Shown: one piece after another, positions 7,978 to 16,170 of the stretch
Position numbering within the stretch: the first letter of the stretch is position 1
How the letters are laid out: each line of letters begins with the position of its first letter
Assembly (NCBI RefSeq): GCF_900156575.1
Contig: NZ_FTNY01000006.1
Coordinates: 186,001 to 250,000, forward strand
Origin: Chryseobacterium shigense
GTDB lineage: Bacteria; Bacteroidota; Bacteroidia; Flavobacteriales; Weeksellaceae
Length of the DNA stretch: 64,000 bases
Direction: 5' to 3'
The notes under the pieces: model-generated
Told to the model about the DNA's origin: nothing
The model's input: the letters and a program-made list of their open reading frames with translations, nothing else
Databases searched by the model: none
Translations under genes and position numbers: made by a program

Positions 7978-8928
7978 ATGAAAAAACTCTTTTACCTTCT
8001 GGCAGTATTCAGCTTGCTGACTTCCTGTGTTTCCAAAAAGAACCAGGTCATCAGACAGAATATTCTTACTTTAAAAGACAGCTACTGTAAAGCTCCTTTT
8101 AAATATAACTACAGCAACAGAGTTCCATCCTATAATTCTGATTCTATTTTAGCGGCCAATAAAGAACTGCAGGGAATGTTCTCTGATCAGAGTATTTTGA
8201 TTCTGAATGCTTTGGATAATCTGGACGAAGTCCATAAAATCGTTGATCTGAAAAAAGATTCATCCATTACAGCTCAGGTAAAAGTATTGCAGCTCAAAAG
8301 TAAGATCAACAGTAAAATTACGATTGCCCTTACCGAATTGGATGCAGTGGCCGCAGAATTTGATTGTGAAGGCGAGAGAGTAGCACAGATCGGAAATTAT
8401 GTGGATAACCTTAATGACTCAAGAAACAATAAAATGATTCTCTACTCAATTGTGACAGGAGCGGCTGCCTCTATCGCAGGCGGTATCGTTTCAGACGGAG
8501 GGTGGAGTAATGCGATTGATATCAGTGGAGGGGTTGTAGGAGCAGGCTTCGGTTTGGCAACCCTGAATCCAAAAGGAAAAAAGGTAGAATTTATCCACCA
8601 GAGAAACCTATTGAGAGATATCTGGAGAGAAAAGCTGGAGTCTCCGAATTTTCCGCCATTCATCTGGTATATGTATACCGAGAAAAAATTCTCCAATAAA
8701 GAAAAACATTCCATCATCAGCAGTATGAAGGAAAGATGGCTTCATTACCAGTTTGATGACAGTAAAGAAGAGGCAGATCAATCGGTGATCTTTAGCGACG
8801 GAGGTTTTTACAGAGCTGACGATCTTCATAACCGGGCCGCAATGCTCAATCAGATGCAATCGGCAACAAGAACGATTAACCAGAATATTAATTATCTGCT
8901 GCTGGATCTGGACAAATTAATTCTTTAA
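7978..8928 (+). CDS. Lipoprotein of unknown function
   Basis: 316 residues. A lipoprotein signal is clear: MKKLFYLLAVFSLLTSC with the acylated cysteine at residue 17. A glycine- and alanine-rich stretch (about residues 157-200, TGAAASIAGGIVSDGG) could insert in or lie against a membrane; the rest is mixed helix with no domain I can name. Export to the outer or inner membrane as a lipoprotein is a firm inference; function is not known. It is flanked by a terminator upstream and an Rrf2 promoter downstream, so it is probably transcribed alone. Confidence 0.75.
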   Translation: MKKLFYLLAVFSLLTSCVSKKNQVIRQNILTLKDSYCKAPFKYNYSNRVPSYNSDSILAANKELQGMFSDQSILILNALDNLDEVHKIVDLKKDSSITAQVKVLQLKSKINSKITIALTELDAVAAEFDCEGERVAQIGNYVDNLNDSRNNKMILYSIVTGAAASIAGGIVSDGGWSNAIDISGGVVGAGFGLATLNPKGKKVEFIHQRNLLRDIWREKLESPNFPPFIWYMYTEKKFSNKEKHSIISSMKERWLHYQFDDSKEEADQSVIFSDGGFYRADDLHNRAAMLNQMQSATRTINQNINYLLLDLDKLIL

Positions 8929-8940
8929 GAAAAATTTAAC

Positions 8941-8959
8941 TGTAATAAAATTTGTTACA
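8941..8959. promoter_or_regulatory. Candidate Rrf2 operator 1 (TGTAA-N9-TTACA)
   Basis: A 19-bp imperfect palindrome, TGTAATAAAATTTGTTACA. It covers the -33 TTTG of the regulator's own promoter, the right place for autorepression. Its reverse complement matches operator 2 (9424-9442) at 17 of 19 positions. Confidence 0.7.
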
Positions 8960-8981
8960 TTTAAAAATTTGTCTATCTTTG
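8951..8981 (+). promoter_or_regulatory. Promoter of the Rrf2-family regulator
   Basis: TTTG at 8951-8954 and TATCTTTG at 8974-8981, separated by 19 bases, match both Bacteroidota promoter boxes at the standard distance. The start codon follows 13 bases later. Confidence 0.8.
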
Positions 8982-8994
8982 CCCTGTAATTATA

Positions 8995-9405
8995 ATGAAC
9001 AATACAAGATTTGCTACGGCGATACATATTCTGACCTTGTTGGCTAAAAGTCCTCAGGAGTGGCTCACTTCTGAATGGATTGCGGGCAGCGTGAATGTAA
9101 ATCCGGTGATTGTAAGAAAGGAATTGAGTGTTTTAAGAGAAGCAGGTTTGATTATAAGCAGACAGGGGAAAGACGGAGGAACTCAACTTGCGAGAAATGC
9201 AGACGAGATCAGTATTTCGGAGATTTATAAATCTGTGAAAAATACAGATGTTTTGGGGAAAAAGAATCTGAATCCCAATCCGGCATGCAGCGTGGGAAAA
9301 GAAGTCAATGTTCATTTAAATACCCTGTTTGAAGAAACAGATAAGCTGGTTATTAACTTTTTAGGAGATAAGTCATTGCAGGAATTCAGCGATCAGTTCG
9401 AATAA
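8995..9405 (+). CDS. Rrf2-family transcriptional regulator
   Basis: 136 residues. The N-terminal winged helix-turn-helix (about 5-65) fits Rrf2: FATAIHILTLLAKSP, SEWIAGSVNVNPVIVRKELSVLREAGLI, then the RQGKDGGTQLAR wing. Only one cysteine lies in the C-terminal half (PACSVGKE, near residue 99), so the three-cysteine [2Fe-2S] site of IscR/NsrR is absent; it is closer to the YwnA-like branch. It stands 58 bases before an NAD(P)-binding protein gene, an arrangement I also recall for ywnA-ywnB of Bacillus. Paired palindromes before both genes suggest it represses itself and its neighbour. The inducer is unknown; a single reactive cysteine would allow redox or electrophile sensing. Confidence 0.85.
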   Translation: MNNTRFATAIHILTLLAKSPQEWLTSEWIAGSVNVNPVIVRKELSVLREAGLIISRQGKDGGTQLARNADEISISEIYKSVKNTDVLGKKNLNPNPACSVGKEVNVHLNTLFEETDKLVINFLGDKSLQEFSDQFE

Positions 9406-9423
9406 AAATTTTTTACCCGTAAA

Positions 9424-9442
9424 TGTAACAAAAGTTATTACA
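9424..9442. promoter_or_regulatory. Candidate Rrf2 operator 2 (TGTAA-N9-TTACA)
   Basis: TGTAACAAAAGTTATTACA lies 22 bases before the start codon of the NAD(P)-binding protein gene. It has the same 5-9-5 layout as operator 1. No clean -7 box is visible here. Confidence 0.7.
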
Positions 9443-9463
9443 ATTAATTTAAAATAAAATAGT

Positions 9464-10117
9464 ATGAAAAAAGTATCAGTAATCGGTGCGACCGGTTTTG
9501 TAGGAGCAAAAATAGTGAATGAGCTAACATCAAGAGGATATGCAGTAGAAGCTTTGGTAAGAGACGCTTCTAAAGTAGAATCAAAAGAAAATGTAACCGC
9601 AAAAAGCGTAGATGTAAACAATACGGAAGAACTTGCTGAAGCTTTGAAAGGAAGTGATGCGGTCATCAGTGCATTCAACGCTGGCTGGACGAATCCAAAT
9701 CTTTACAATGATTTCCTGAACGGTTCTGTCAATATTGAAAAAGCAGTAGAACAGTCAGGCGTGAAAAGACTGATCGTAGTAGGAGGAGCAGGAAGTCTTT
9801 ATACACCTGACAATGTACAGATCGTAGATACTCCGGATTTCCCCGAAGCTTACAAACCGGGGGCAACAGCAGCAAGAGATTATTTAAACAAAATTAAAGA
9901 AAACACTACACTGGACTGGACTTTCTTCAGCCCTGCTATTGAAATGAACCAGGCAAATGTAGGAGAGAGAACCGGAAAATACAGAACTTCTCTGGAAACA
10001 CCTGTTGTTGACGAAAACGGAAGAAGCCGTCTTTCTGTGGAAGATGTAGCAGCTGTATTGGTAGACGAACTGGAACAGAACAACCACATCCGCGAGCGTT
10101 TTACAGCAGCTTACTAA
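9464..10117 (+). CDS. NAD(P)H-binding atypical SDR (YwnB-like)
   Basis: 217 residues. The N-terminus carries the Rossmann motif of atypical short-chain dehydrogenases, VIGATGFVGAKI (about 6-17), followed by a second strand and VKRLIVVGGAGSLY near 103-116. The YxxxK catalytic pair of classical SDRs is not evident, as in the NmrA/YwnB-type group that binds NAD(P)H for reduction or redox sensing. Cytosolic. It lies between its presumed repressor and an exported beta-lactamase-fold protein 18 bases downstream, and carries a palindromic operator, so I infer an inducible stress operon of this gene and the next. Confidence 0.85.
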   Translation: MKKVSVIGATGFVGAKIVNELTSRGYAVEALVRDASKVESKENVTAKSVDVNNTEELAEALKGSDAVISAFNAGWTNPNLYNDFLNGSVNIEKAVEQSGVKRLIVVGGAGSLYTPDNVQIVDTPDFPEAYKPGATAARDYLNKIKENTTLDWTFFSPAIEMNQANVGERTGKYRTSLETPVVDENGRSRLSVEDVAAVLVDELEQNNHIRERFTAAY

Positions 10118-10135
10118 TTCACAAAAAAAGAGACA

Positions 10136-11311
10136 ATGTTAAAAAAGAAATTATTATCACTGACAGCAGTGCTGGGATTGGTAAGCATGATGTTTGCAGG
10201 AAACTTGAAGATCAAAGTATACAATCCCGGCTCAAAAGCCATTTTTCCTATTACTTCGACCCTAATTTACGGAGATAAAGATGCTGTGCTGATCGATGCC
10301 CAGTTTCAGAAGCAGTATGCGGAACAATTGGTGAAGGAAATTAAAGCAACGGGCAAAAATCTGAAAACCGTTTTTATCTCTCACAGCGACCCGGATTTTT
10401 ATTTCGGACTGGATGTGATCAAAAAAGCATTTCCCAATGTGAAAATCATTTCCAAAGCTCAGACTGCGTATCTGATATCCGCTTCAAAAGATGATAAGAT
10501 GGCGGTATGGAAACCACAGCTGAAAGAAGATGCTCCCTCAGAGATCATTGTTCCGGAAGCTGCCAATGCCATTCCTGACTTGGAAGGAAATAAAATTGAA
10601 ATCAAACAGAATGCTGAAGACCCTGCTCACAGTTTTGTCTGGATACCATCTTTAAAAACAGTGGCTGGCGGTATTTCTGTTTCTGTAGATTCCCATATCT
10701 GGATGGCAGATACCCAGAATATCAAAGCCATTGATCAGTGGATCGGGCAGATTGATGCCATGAAAGCCTTAAAACCTGAGCAGGTGGTCCCTTCCCATTT
10801 TGCAAAGTTATCGCTGTCTCCCCAGTCTCTGGATTTCGTTAAAAACTATCTGGAAAACTATAAAAAAGCAGTCACTGAAAACAAAACATCGGCAGGTGTG
10901 GTAGATTTTGTGGTGAAACAATATCCTGACCTTCACGGAAAATATGAACTGGAAATGGGAGCGAAAGTTTTCTTTGGAGAAATGAACTGGGATTTGAGAT
11001 CACCGTATCCGGCCATAGGCAACAAAGTGGAAGCTGATTTCGGAACTTTTAAATTCGTTCTGGATTTCAAAAACAATAAAGAAATGTCCTTCACAGGAGT
11101 TTCCGGAAACGTCAAGGGAAATACCGATACTGTCCGGTACACTGCTGTAGAAGTAGCAAAGAATGTCTTTATGGTCTACTGGCACGAACCAAAACTGGGT
11201 TCTAACATTACCCACATTCAGGATTATAATCAAAATATAGTGTATACCAATATTGCAGAACCGAACGGATCATTCACTCATCTGAAAGGAATCCTTAAAA
11301 TTCTGAAATAA
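10136..11311 (+). CDS. Exported metallo-beta-lactamase-fold protein fused to a MoaF-like domain
   Basis: 391 residues. Signal peptide about 1-21 (VLGLVSMMFAG). Residues 25-250 follow the metallo-beta-lactamase fold (ITSTLIYGDKDAVLIDAQF, VFISHSDPDFYFG, WMADTQN, VVPSHF). The metal motif HxHxDH is altered to H83-S-D85-P-D87-F88, so the second and third histidines are replaced. The last ~108 residues (AIGNKVEADFGTFKF ... YTAVEVAKNVFMVYWHE ... HLKGILKIL) resemble the MoaF-like small beta-barrel. The role is unknown; an enzyme with an unusual metal site or a binding protein is possible. It sits 18 bases after the NAD(P)-binding gene and ends with a terminator, so both are probably under Rrf2 control. 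Confidence 0.75.
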   Translation: MLKKKLLSLTAVLGLVSMMFAGNLKIKVYNPGSKAIFPITSTLIYGDKDAVLIDAQFQKQYAEQLVKEIKATGKNLKTVFISHSDPDFYFGLDVIKKAFPNVKIISKAQTAYLISASKDDKMAVWKPQLKEDAPSEIIVPEAANAIPDLEGNKIEIKQNAEDPAHSFVWIPSLKTVAGGISVSVDSHIWMADTQNIKAIDQWIGQIDAMKALKPEQVVPSHFAKLSLSPQSLDFVKNYLENYKKAVTENKTSAGVVDFVVKQYPDLHGKYELEMGAKVFFGEMNWDLRSPYPAIGNKVEADFGTFKFVLDFKNNKEMSFTGVSGNVKGNTDTVRYTAVEVAKNVFMVYWHEPKLGSNITHIQDYNQNIVYTNIAEPNGSFTHLKGILKILK

Positions 11312-11316
11312 TAGAT

Positions 11317-11346
11317 AAAACTGCTGTCATTAGATGGCAGTTTTTT
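11317..11346 (+). terminator. Rho-independent terminator after the MBL/MoaF gene
   Basis: Stem AAAACTGC / GCAGTTTT with an inner CAT/ATG pairing, followed by six T. It begins 6 bases after the stop. Confidence 0.8.
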
Positions 11347-11806
11347 ATTGATAATACAATTTATGGTGGGCTGAGGTTTTCGAAGCCCCCACGCGCTTAA
11401 ATTATTTCAAACACAAAAGTTACAAAAGCCCATCGTTTTAAACACTTTAGATCACTTTAGTTTCAAAAGTTTTATCATCCTAAAAATAATAAGACCACAT
11501 AAGCAGAAAATCAAAGATTTTCATAAAACTTTAGTGCACTTTATCGGTTTAATGTATTTAACTTAAAATCTTTTGTGACTTTTGTGATTGATGTTTTGTC
11601 TATAAATAGACACCTATTTTAATTTGAAACATTAAGAATAGTGAAGAGGTTAAGTTTCATTAAGAAAAATCATATAGATTTTTAAGTCGGGACTTCTTAA
11701 AGCGGAGCTCATCTTAATATTCTTACGAGCTTAATTAAATCTTAATGGTTCAAAAAAAGATTTTAAAATACGTTTAAATTTGCCATCCGGTTAAATAAGT
11801 AAATAT
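11347..11806. other. Gene-free stretch with repeat-like sequences
   Basis: 460 bases between two terminators, with no plausible coding frame. It contains the inverted-repeat element at 11412-11586. After that come AT-rich segments rich in CTTAAT/ATTAAG words (11640-11790) that look like eroded repeat or coding remains. Confidence 0.6.
11412..11586. repeat. MITE-like imperfect inverted repeat
   Basis: Two arms of exactly 64 bases (11412-11475 and 11523-11586) face each other. The outer 17 bases match at 16 positions (CACAAAAGTTACAAAAG against the reverse complement of CTTTTGTGACTTTTGTG). The inner 12 match at 11 (CAAAAGTTTTAT). The middle of the arms has diverged. The 47-base centre contains a perfect hairpin GAAAATC-AAA-GATTTTC (11506-11522). 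Confidence 0.55.
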
Positions 11807-11841
11807 AAAAAAATGGCCGTCGAACAGACAGCCATTTTTTT
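11807..11841 (-). terminator. Terminator of the M23 peptidase gene
   Basis: Stem built on AAAAAAATGGC / GCCATTTTTTT with a short inner GTC/GAC pairing. A and T runs on both sides let it work in either direction. It overlaps the stop codon of the minus-strand peptidase gene. Confidence 0.82.
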
Positions 11842-12871
11842 ATAAATTCATAAACAGTTTCGGATTCACCGGCGTGTTGTTTTTATGGACTTCGTAATGC
11901 AGGTGAGGTCCTGTTGAACGTCCGGAATTTCCAGACTTGGCGATAACCTGTCCTACCTTTACTTTCTCATTTACTTTTGAAACCAATTGCGAAAGGTGAC
12001 CGTAAAGGGTAGCCAGTCCGTTTCCGTGTGAAACAATGACACAGTTTCCGTAACCGCCTTTCTGACCGGAGAAAATAACCGTTCCGGCAGCAGCTGCTCT
12101 CACATCTGAACCGAAAGCTACCGCAATGTCAAGTCCCTTATGAAACTGCATCTGGTCAGCTTCAGCAGGTGGATTATTTTTTTCTACAGGAGCTTTAGCC
12201 GAAGAATTGCCGGCAACAGCTTTTGTTGAATTGGGAGTTGCAGACGATGGGGCCGGAGCAGAAGGAGCTGCTTTAGGCGTTACCATTACTTTTACTTCCC
12301 TTTTATTACCATAGCTGTCCGTTAATTCAATAATTTTCTCAACGGGTTCTACTTTTACTTCCGGTTTAGGAGCGGCAGCGGCTATTGGTTTAGACTCTGC
12401 GGCACCTGATTTTACAGAAGCAAATACGGTTTTAAAAGGAATTGGATTTTTTCTGATGCCGAAATTAGACGAGATGTATCCGTCGGTAGGCATTCCCAGA
12501 GGAACTTCCATCAGCTTTTTTTGAAGATTCATCAGATATTGGCTGTAGCGGTTGGCCTGTTTGGCCAGATATACAGAATTTGAAATACTGTCTTTACTAA
12601 GGATCATCAGTTTTTGATCACTGATGTTTTTGGATTTTAGAAATGAATTAAGTTCAGCCACAGTCTGATCTACCATCGTAAGATCAGTTTTCATTTTTAA
12701 ATAATCTACACTGTCTTTTTCAGTGTTTATTTTAACGAGGTTTACTTCATACATCTTGTCATCCTTTTCAGAAAATAACCTGGCGATAAAGATGGCCTGT
12801 GCAAAAACTACCAGCAAAAGTCCTCCGAGGAGAATATTCACATTCTTCTTGCTGTTTAGAAATTTCTTCAT
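11840..12871 (-). CDS. Membrane-anchored M23 (LytM-type) peptidase
   Basis: 343 residues. One N-terminal membrane segment (about 11-31, VNILLGGLLLVVFAQAIFI) is followed by a helical region (35-130). Next come a small conserved patch (PTDGYISSNFGIRKNP), a long Pro/Ala/Glu/Lys linker (150-240) and a C-terminal LytM domain (241-343). Zinc-site residues are visible: H244 and D248 in HKGLD, and H323/H325 in HLHYE. These enzymes cut peptidoglycan cross-bridges or peptide stems. The anchor and flexible linker fit a periplasmic enzyme that reaches the cell wall. It is a single-gene unit. Confidence 0.92.
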   Translation of the reverse strand: MKKFLNSKKNVNILLGGLLLVVFAQAIFIARLFSEKDDKMYEVNLVKINTEKDSVDYLKMKTDLTMVDQTVAELNSFLKSKNISDQKLMILSKDSISNSVYLAKQANRYSQYLMNLQKKLMEVPLGMPTDGYISSNFGIRKNPIPFKTVFASVKSGAAESKPIAAAAPKPEVKVEPVEKIIELTDSYGNKREVKVMVTPKAAPSAPAPSSATPNSTKAVAGNSSAKAPVEKNNPPAEADQMQFHKGLDIAVAFGSDVRAAAAGTVIFSGQKGGYGNCVIVSHGNGLATLYGHLSQLVSKVNEKVKVGQVIAKSGNSGRSTGPHLHYEVHKNNTPVNPKLFMNL

Positions 12872-13073
12872 ATTTCTTCTCTTAAGTATATTACAAAACG
12901 GTTTTAAGCGTGCAAATTTAATTAAAAATACTCTTTGATGTATATTTTTAAAGAAAACTTAGTTTTTTCTGTATTTAACGTCTGATTAGATATTTAATTG
13001 TGTTTAAGTGTTAATTTTTTCAGAAAATGGCTTTTATCATAAGCCCAAAGTCCTTCTTCCGTCTTTGTTTTAA

Positions 13074-13081
13074 TATATTTG
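13074..13081 (+). promoter_or_regulatory. -7 box before gpsA
   Basis: TATATTTG fits TAnnTTTG and lies 17 bases before the chosen ATG at 13099. It argues against the longer frame that would start at 13027. No clear -33 box. Confidence 0.5.
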
Positions 13082-13098
13082 TAGTTCATATTTCAATT

Positions 13099-14139
13099 AT
13101 GGCTAAAAAGAAAATAATTTCAGAATCTTCGAATCCGAAAAAAAGTAAAAACGAAGTTTCTGTAGGGGTAGTAGGCAGTGGAAGTTTTGCAACTGCTATC
13201 GTAAAAATGCTTGTTGAAAACTGTAAAGTGGTACACTGGTGTGTAAGAAGTGAATTTGTAAAAGGAGCTATAGAGCTTCGCGGACACAACCCGTCTTACC
13301 TTACGGCAGTTAATTTTAATCTTAAAAGTCTGAAACTGACAACGGATATTAATGAATTGGTAAGCGCCTGTGATGTCATCGTATTGGCAACACCTTCCAT
13401 TTACCTTTCAGATACGATGGATAAAATGACCTGTGAATATGGGGACAAGATTTTTGTTTCGGCGATTAAAGGAATTATCCCTAAAGTCAATGATGTGGTA
13501 GCCCATTATTTAAGAGATGAATTTAAGATTGGTTTTAGAAACCAGGCGGTTATTGCAGGACCTTGTCATGCCGAAGAAGTAGCGATGGAAAGACTTTCTT
13601 ACCTTACTGTTGCCGCGGTAGAGGATGAGACAGCAGATAAACTGACCGGAATTTTCAGTTCAGATTTTATCAAAGTACATTCCAGTAAAGACATTTTAGG
13701 AAACGAATACAGTGCGATTCTTAAAAATATTTTTGCCATCGGAGCTGGAATCGCAAGTGGGTTGGGGTATGGAGATAACTTCACAGCCGTTTTTGTTTCC
13801 AATGCGATCCGTGAAATGGAGATCTTTCTGGAAGCGGTTTACGAAGCCCCAAGAGACGTTAATGAAAGTGCTTATCTGGGTGACCTTTTGGTAACAGCAT
13901 ACTCTCTTTTCTCAAGAAACCGAAGTTTAGGAAACCTTATCGGAAAAGGATATACCGTAAAATCTGCGATCCAATCGATGAACATGGTGGCAGAAGGGTA
14001 TTATGCTGCTGATTCTATTTATAAAACAGCTAAGCAGAAGAATCTTAAACTTCCTATTATAGACACGGTTTACGCCATCCTTTACGAAGGGAAAAATGCA
14101 GAGAAACAATTCAAAAAGCTGACCGCAAAATTAAATTAA
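13099..14139 (+). CDS. gpsA: NAD(P)H-dependent glycerol-3-phosphate dehydrogenase
   Basis: 346 residues from the ATG at 13099. An upstream in-frame ATG at 13027 would add 24 hydrophobic residues but lies before the likely promoter. After a Lys/Ser-rich start, the Rossmann motif VGVVGSGSFATAIVK is seen at about 22-36. Further family segments are the catalytic-lysine region NEYSAILKNIFAIGAGIASGLGYGDN, and the C-terminal YLGDLLVTAYSLFSRNRSLG. The enzyme reduces dihydroxyacetone phosphate to sn-glycerol-3-phosphate for phospholipid synthesis in the cytosol. Transcribed alone. Confidence 0.93.
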   Translation: MAKKKIISESSNPKKSKNEVSVGVVGSGSFATAIVKMLVENCKVVHWCVRSEFVKGAIELRGHNPSYLTAVNFNLKSLKLTTDINELVSACDVIVLATPSIYLSDTMDKMTCEYGDKIFVSAIKGIIPKVNDVVAHYLRDEFKIGFRNQAVIAGPCHAEEVAMERLSYLTVAAVEDETADKLTGIFSSDFIKVHSSKDILGNEYSAILKNIFAIGAGIASGLGYGDNFTAVFVSNAIREMEIFLEAVYEAPRDVNESAYLGDLLVTAYSLFSRNRSLGNLIGKGYTVKSAIQSMNMVAEGYYAADSIYKTAKQKNLKLPIIDTVYAILYEGKNAEKQFKKLTAKLN

Positions 14140-14406
14140 TATAAAAGATAAAATTAGTGTAGCCAGCTCGTTATAAGATATAAATTTATATTTTAAATAA
14201 CAGGTGTAAGGATAGGACGTAAAAAAAGAATAGTAAGAAATTTCATTAATAAAATCTCAACAAGAAATTTTAAGATTATTGGGTTTAGAGCTTAATAACA
14301 ATATAAATAGAAAAGGATTAGGAGTTAGAAATAATTTTTAATCCATATAACCATGATCTTTTACTTTTTTATCTCATGCAGTGAAGAATATTGTTTTCAA
14401 ATGAAT

Positions 14407-15993
14407 TTATCTTAATTGGATAAGATAATTTTCAGAATTGAGATGCGTAATTGTATAATAGTATTTCGCGTGTTCAAATATAATACTCATTTCGCTATCA
14501 TTAGTAGAAATATATTCTCCATAGTAAATAAAATCGTTTAAGATGGCTAATGCAAGAAAAAATGATATTGACTCTCTCATAGAAATTACAGATGTCTGCT
14601 CTAATCCTAAAATAAATTCCAGCTTTATATTTGTAAAAGTTGTATCTGCTGTGTTAAAATTTCCATAATTAGGTACTGAAGATCCTCTTAAATTTGGAAT
14701 AAACCTTAAAGACGGTCCCTTCCAAAAAGTTAAACTTGCTAACACTTGTTCTTCTGTTAAGTTTGTTAAATCAACTAATTTATTTAGTATTATCGGATTA
14801 TTTTGGATGTCTGTTTTTAGAGATTGTACTAATGCTGTAAATTTTGGATACTTTAATCGATCAATTTTTCTCATTTTGAAATCAGGAGAAATAAGAGATT
14901 CATAATTAAGAATTGTTGAAGGGTTTTCCAAAACGACTTGTTGTAAAAAGCCAGTAGGAGTATAGGTAAAAAACAAGCTTCTAAACTGCTCCCAAGAAAC
15001 ATCAGGATTATTTAATTTAAAATTCAATCCCCAAATAATAAAATCAGTAGTATGAGGATTATTGGGATTGATATTATAATAAGCTTTAAATCCCTGATAA
15101 TACCCTGAAATTTGATCACTACTAATAACACTTCCCAAATTATTAGGTAAATAATATAAAAACCATGCAAAAGAATTGGAAACATTGGGCTGCGTAGGCA
15201 CACCCCTGTTGTATGGTGCCAAGCTGCTAAATAGATCGGTAGGATTTTCAAATGCATAAACTACCCGTTCACGATTAGATTTTATCTCATTCCCTACCTT
15301 GTCACTATGATCCGGAATATTTTTTTCCCATACTTCCCCACTGTCATTATTACCTGTACAATTTCTATATCCAATGGTGTAAATGGTTTGGGGTGATGAC
15401 GCAGTACAAGGTACCGATTCAGCAGACTTAGAGCTTTCATTACATTCATACCAAATCGTTTCATCTGCATATAAGCATCCGTCAGTTTTAGACGACATCG
15501 TAGGATGATCAAGATCTGTTATGCTTGTTTTTCCTTTAGTATCTATAGAAAGGCCTTTAAAAATATTTAGTTTTTCAACATTCGTTAAATTATATGTGAA
15601 AATTAATGCTTTATAACTTCCGTCGGGAAGAGGAGTTAATATCAGATTTTGTAATAATGCACCAGGAGTATTTTCTATATTGAAAGTATAAGTATGATAA
15701 TTTGGACCATTTTCAATATAAATTACATGCTCTGTGTCAATAGAAACGCCGTTTTTGTGATCAATTATTTTTCCAAAGGCATTCTGTGTTGATGCTCTTA
15801 GTTTTGTTTCAATCTTATTGATCTCGGAAAGAAGTATCAATCCATGAGGTGCTTGATCCAGTGAAATTATCGTAGAAGTCAGTTTGAATTTATCTTCCCC
15901 GGCTGCTAAAGTTTCAGTATTTAATTTTTCTGTCTGACAGCTAAACAATAGAAAGACTAATACCAAGGGTATCAGGAAATTATTTTTTTTCAT
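14407..15993 (-). CDS. Large lipoprotein of unknown function, AT-rich
   Basis: 528 residues from the ATG at 15993, chosen because it gives a clean lipoprotein signal (MKKNNFLIPLVLVFLLFSC); a longer frame adds 17 residues upstream. After the signal the protein shows no domain I recognise. A cysteine-containing segment (about residues 173-220) may form disulfides, and the C-terminal 150 residues look helical. Codon use is visibly more A/T-rich than in neighbouring mqo and gpsA, and the 267-base flank at 14140-14406 is AT-rich with no feature. This suggests acquisition by transfer or weak selection. Confidence 0.7.
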   Translation of the reverse strand: MKKNNFLIPLVLVFLLFSCQTEKLNTETLAAGEDKFKLTSTIISLDQAPHGLILLSEINKIETKLRASTQNAFGKIIDHKNGVSIDTEHVIYIENGPNYHTYTFNIENTPGALLQNLILTPLPDGSYKALIFTYNLTNVEKLNIFKGLSIDTKGKTSITDLDHPTMSSKTDGCLYADETIWYECNESSKSAESVPCTASSPQTIYTIGYRNCTGNNDSGEVWEKNIPDHSDKVGNEIKSNRERVVYAFENPTDLFSSLAPYNRGVPTQPNVSNSFAWFLYYLPNNLGSVISSDQISGYYQGFKAYYNINPNNPHTTDFIIWGLNFKLNNPDVSWEQFRSLFFTYTPTGFLQQVVLENPSTILNYESLISPDFKMRKIDRLKYPKFTALVQSLKTDIQNNPIILNKLVDLTNLTEEQVLASLTFWKGPSLRFIPNLRGSSVPNYGNFNTADTTFTNIKLEFILGLEQTSVISMRESISFFLALAILNDFIYYGEYISTNDSEMSIIFEHAKYYYTITHLNSENYLIQLR

Positions 15994-16170
15994 TTGTTTG
16001 TGAATTTTGTAATTGCTTAAGCAAATATGTAAAAAAAAAATCAATTACAATGCATTATTTTTTTAAGCAAATTGTATATTCTTTTATAAGTAAAAATTAA
16101 CGTGTTAAAATCGGTAAACCCATCCTTACTTCTAAAACTTTTCCCGAAATTTGATGTAAAATTTAGAATT

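Noticed and set aside
13027..13098. Membrane-anchored N-terminal extension of GpsA
   Set aside because: The hydrophobic stretch comes from an upstream in-frame ATG that precedes the likely -7 box at 13074; the ATG at 13099 gives the expected cytosolic enzyme.
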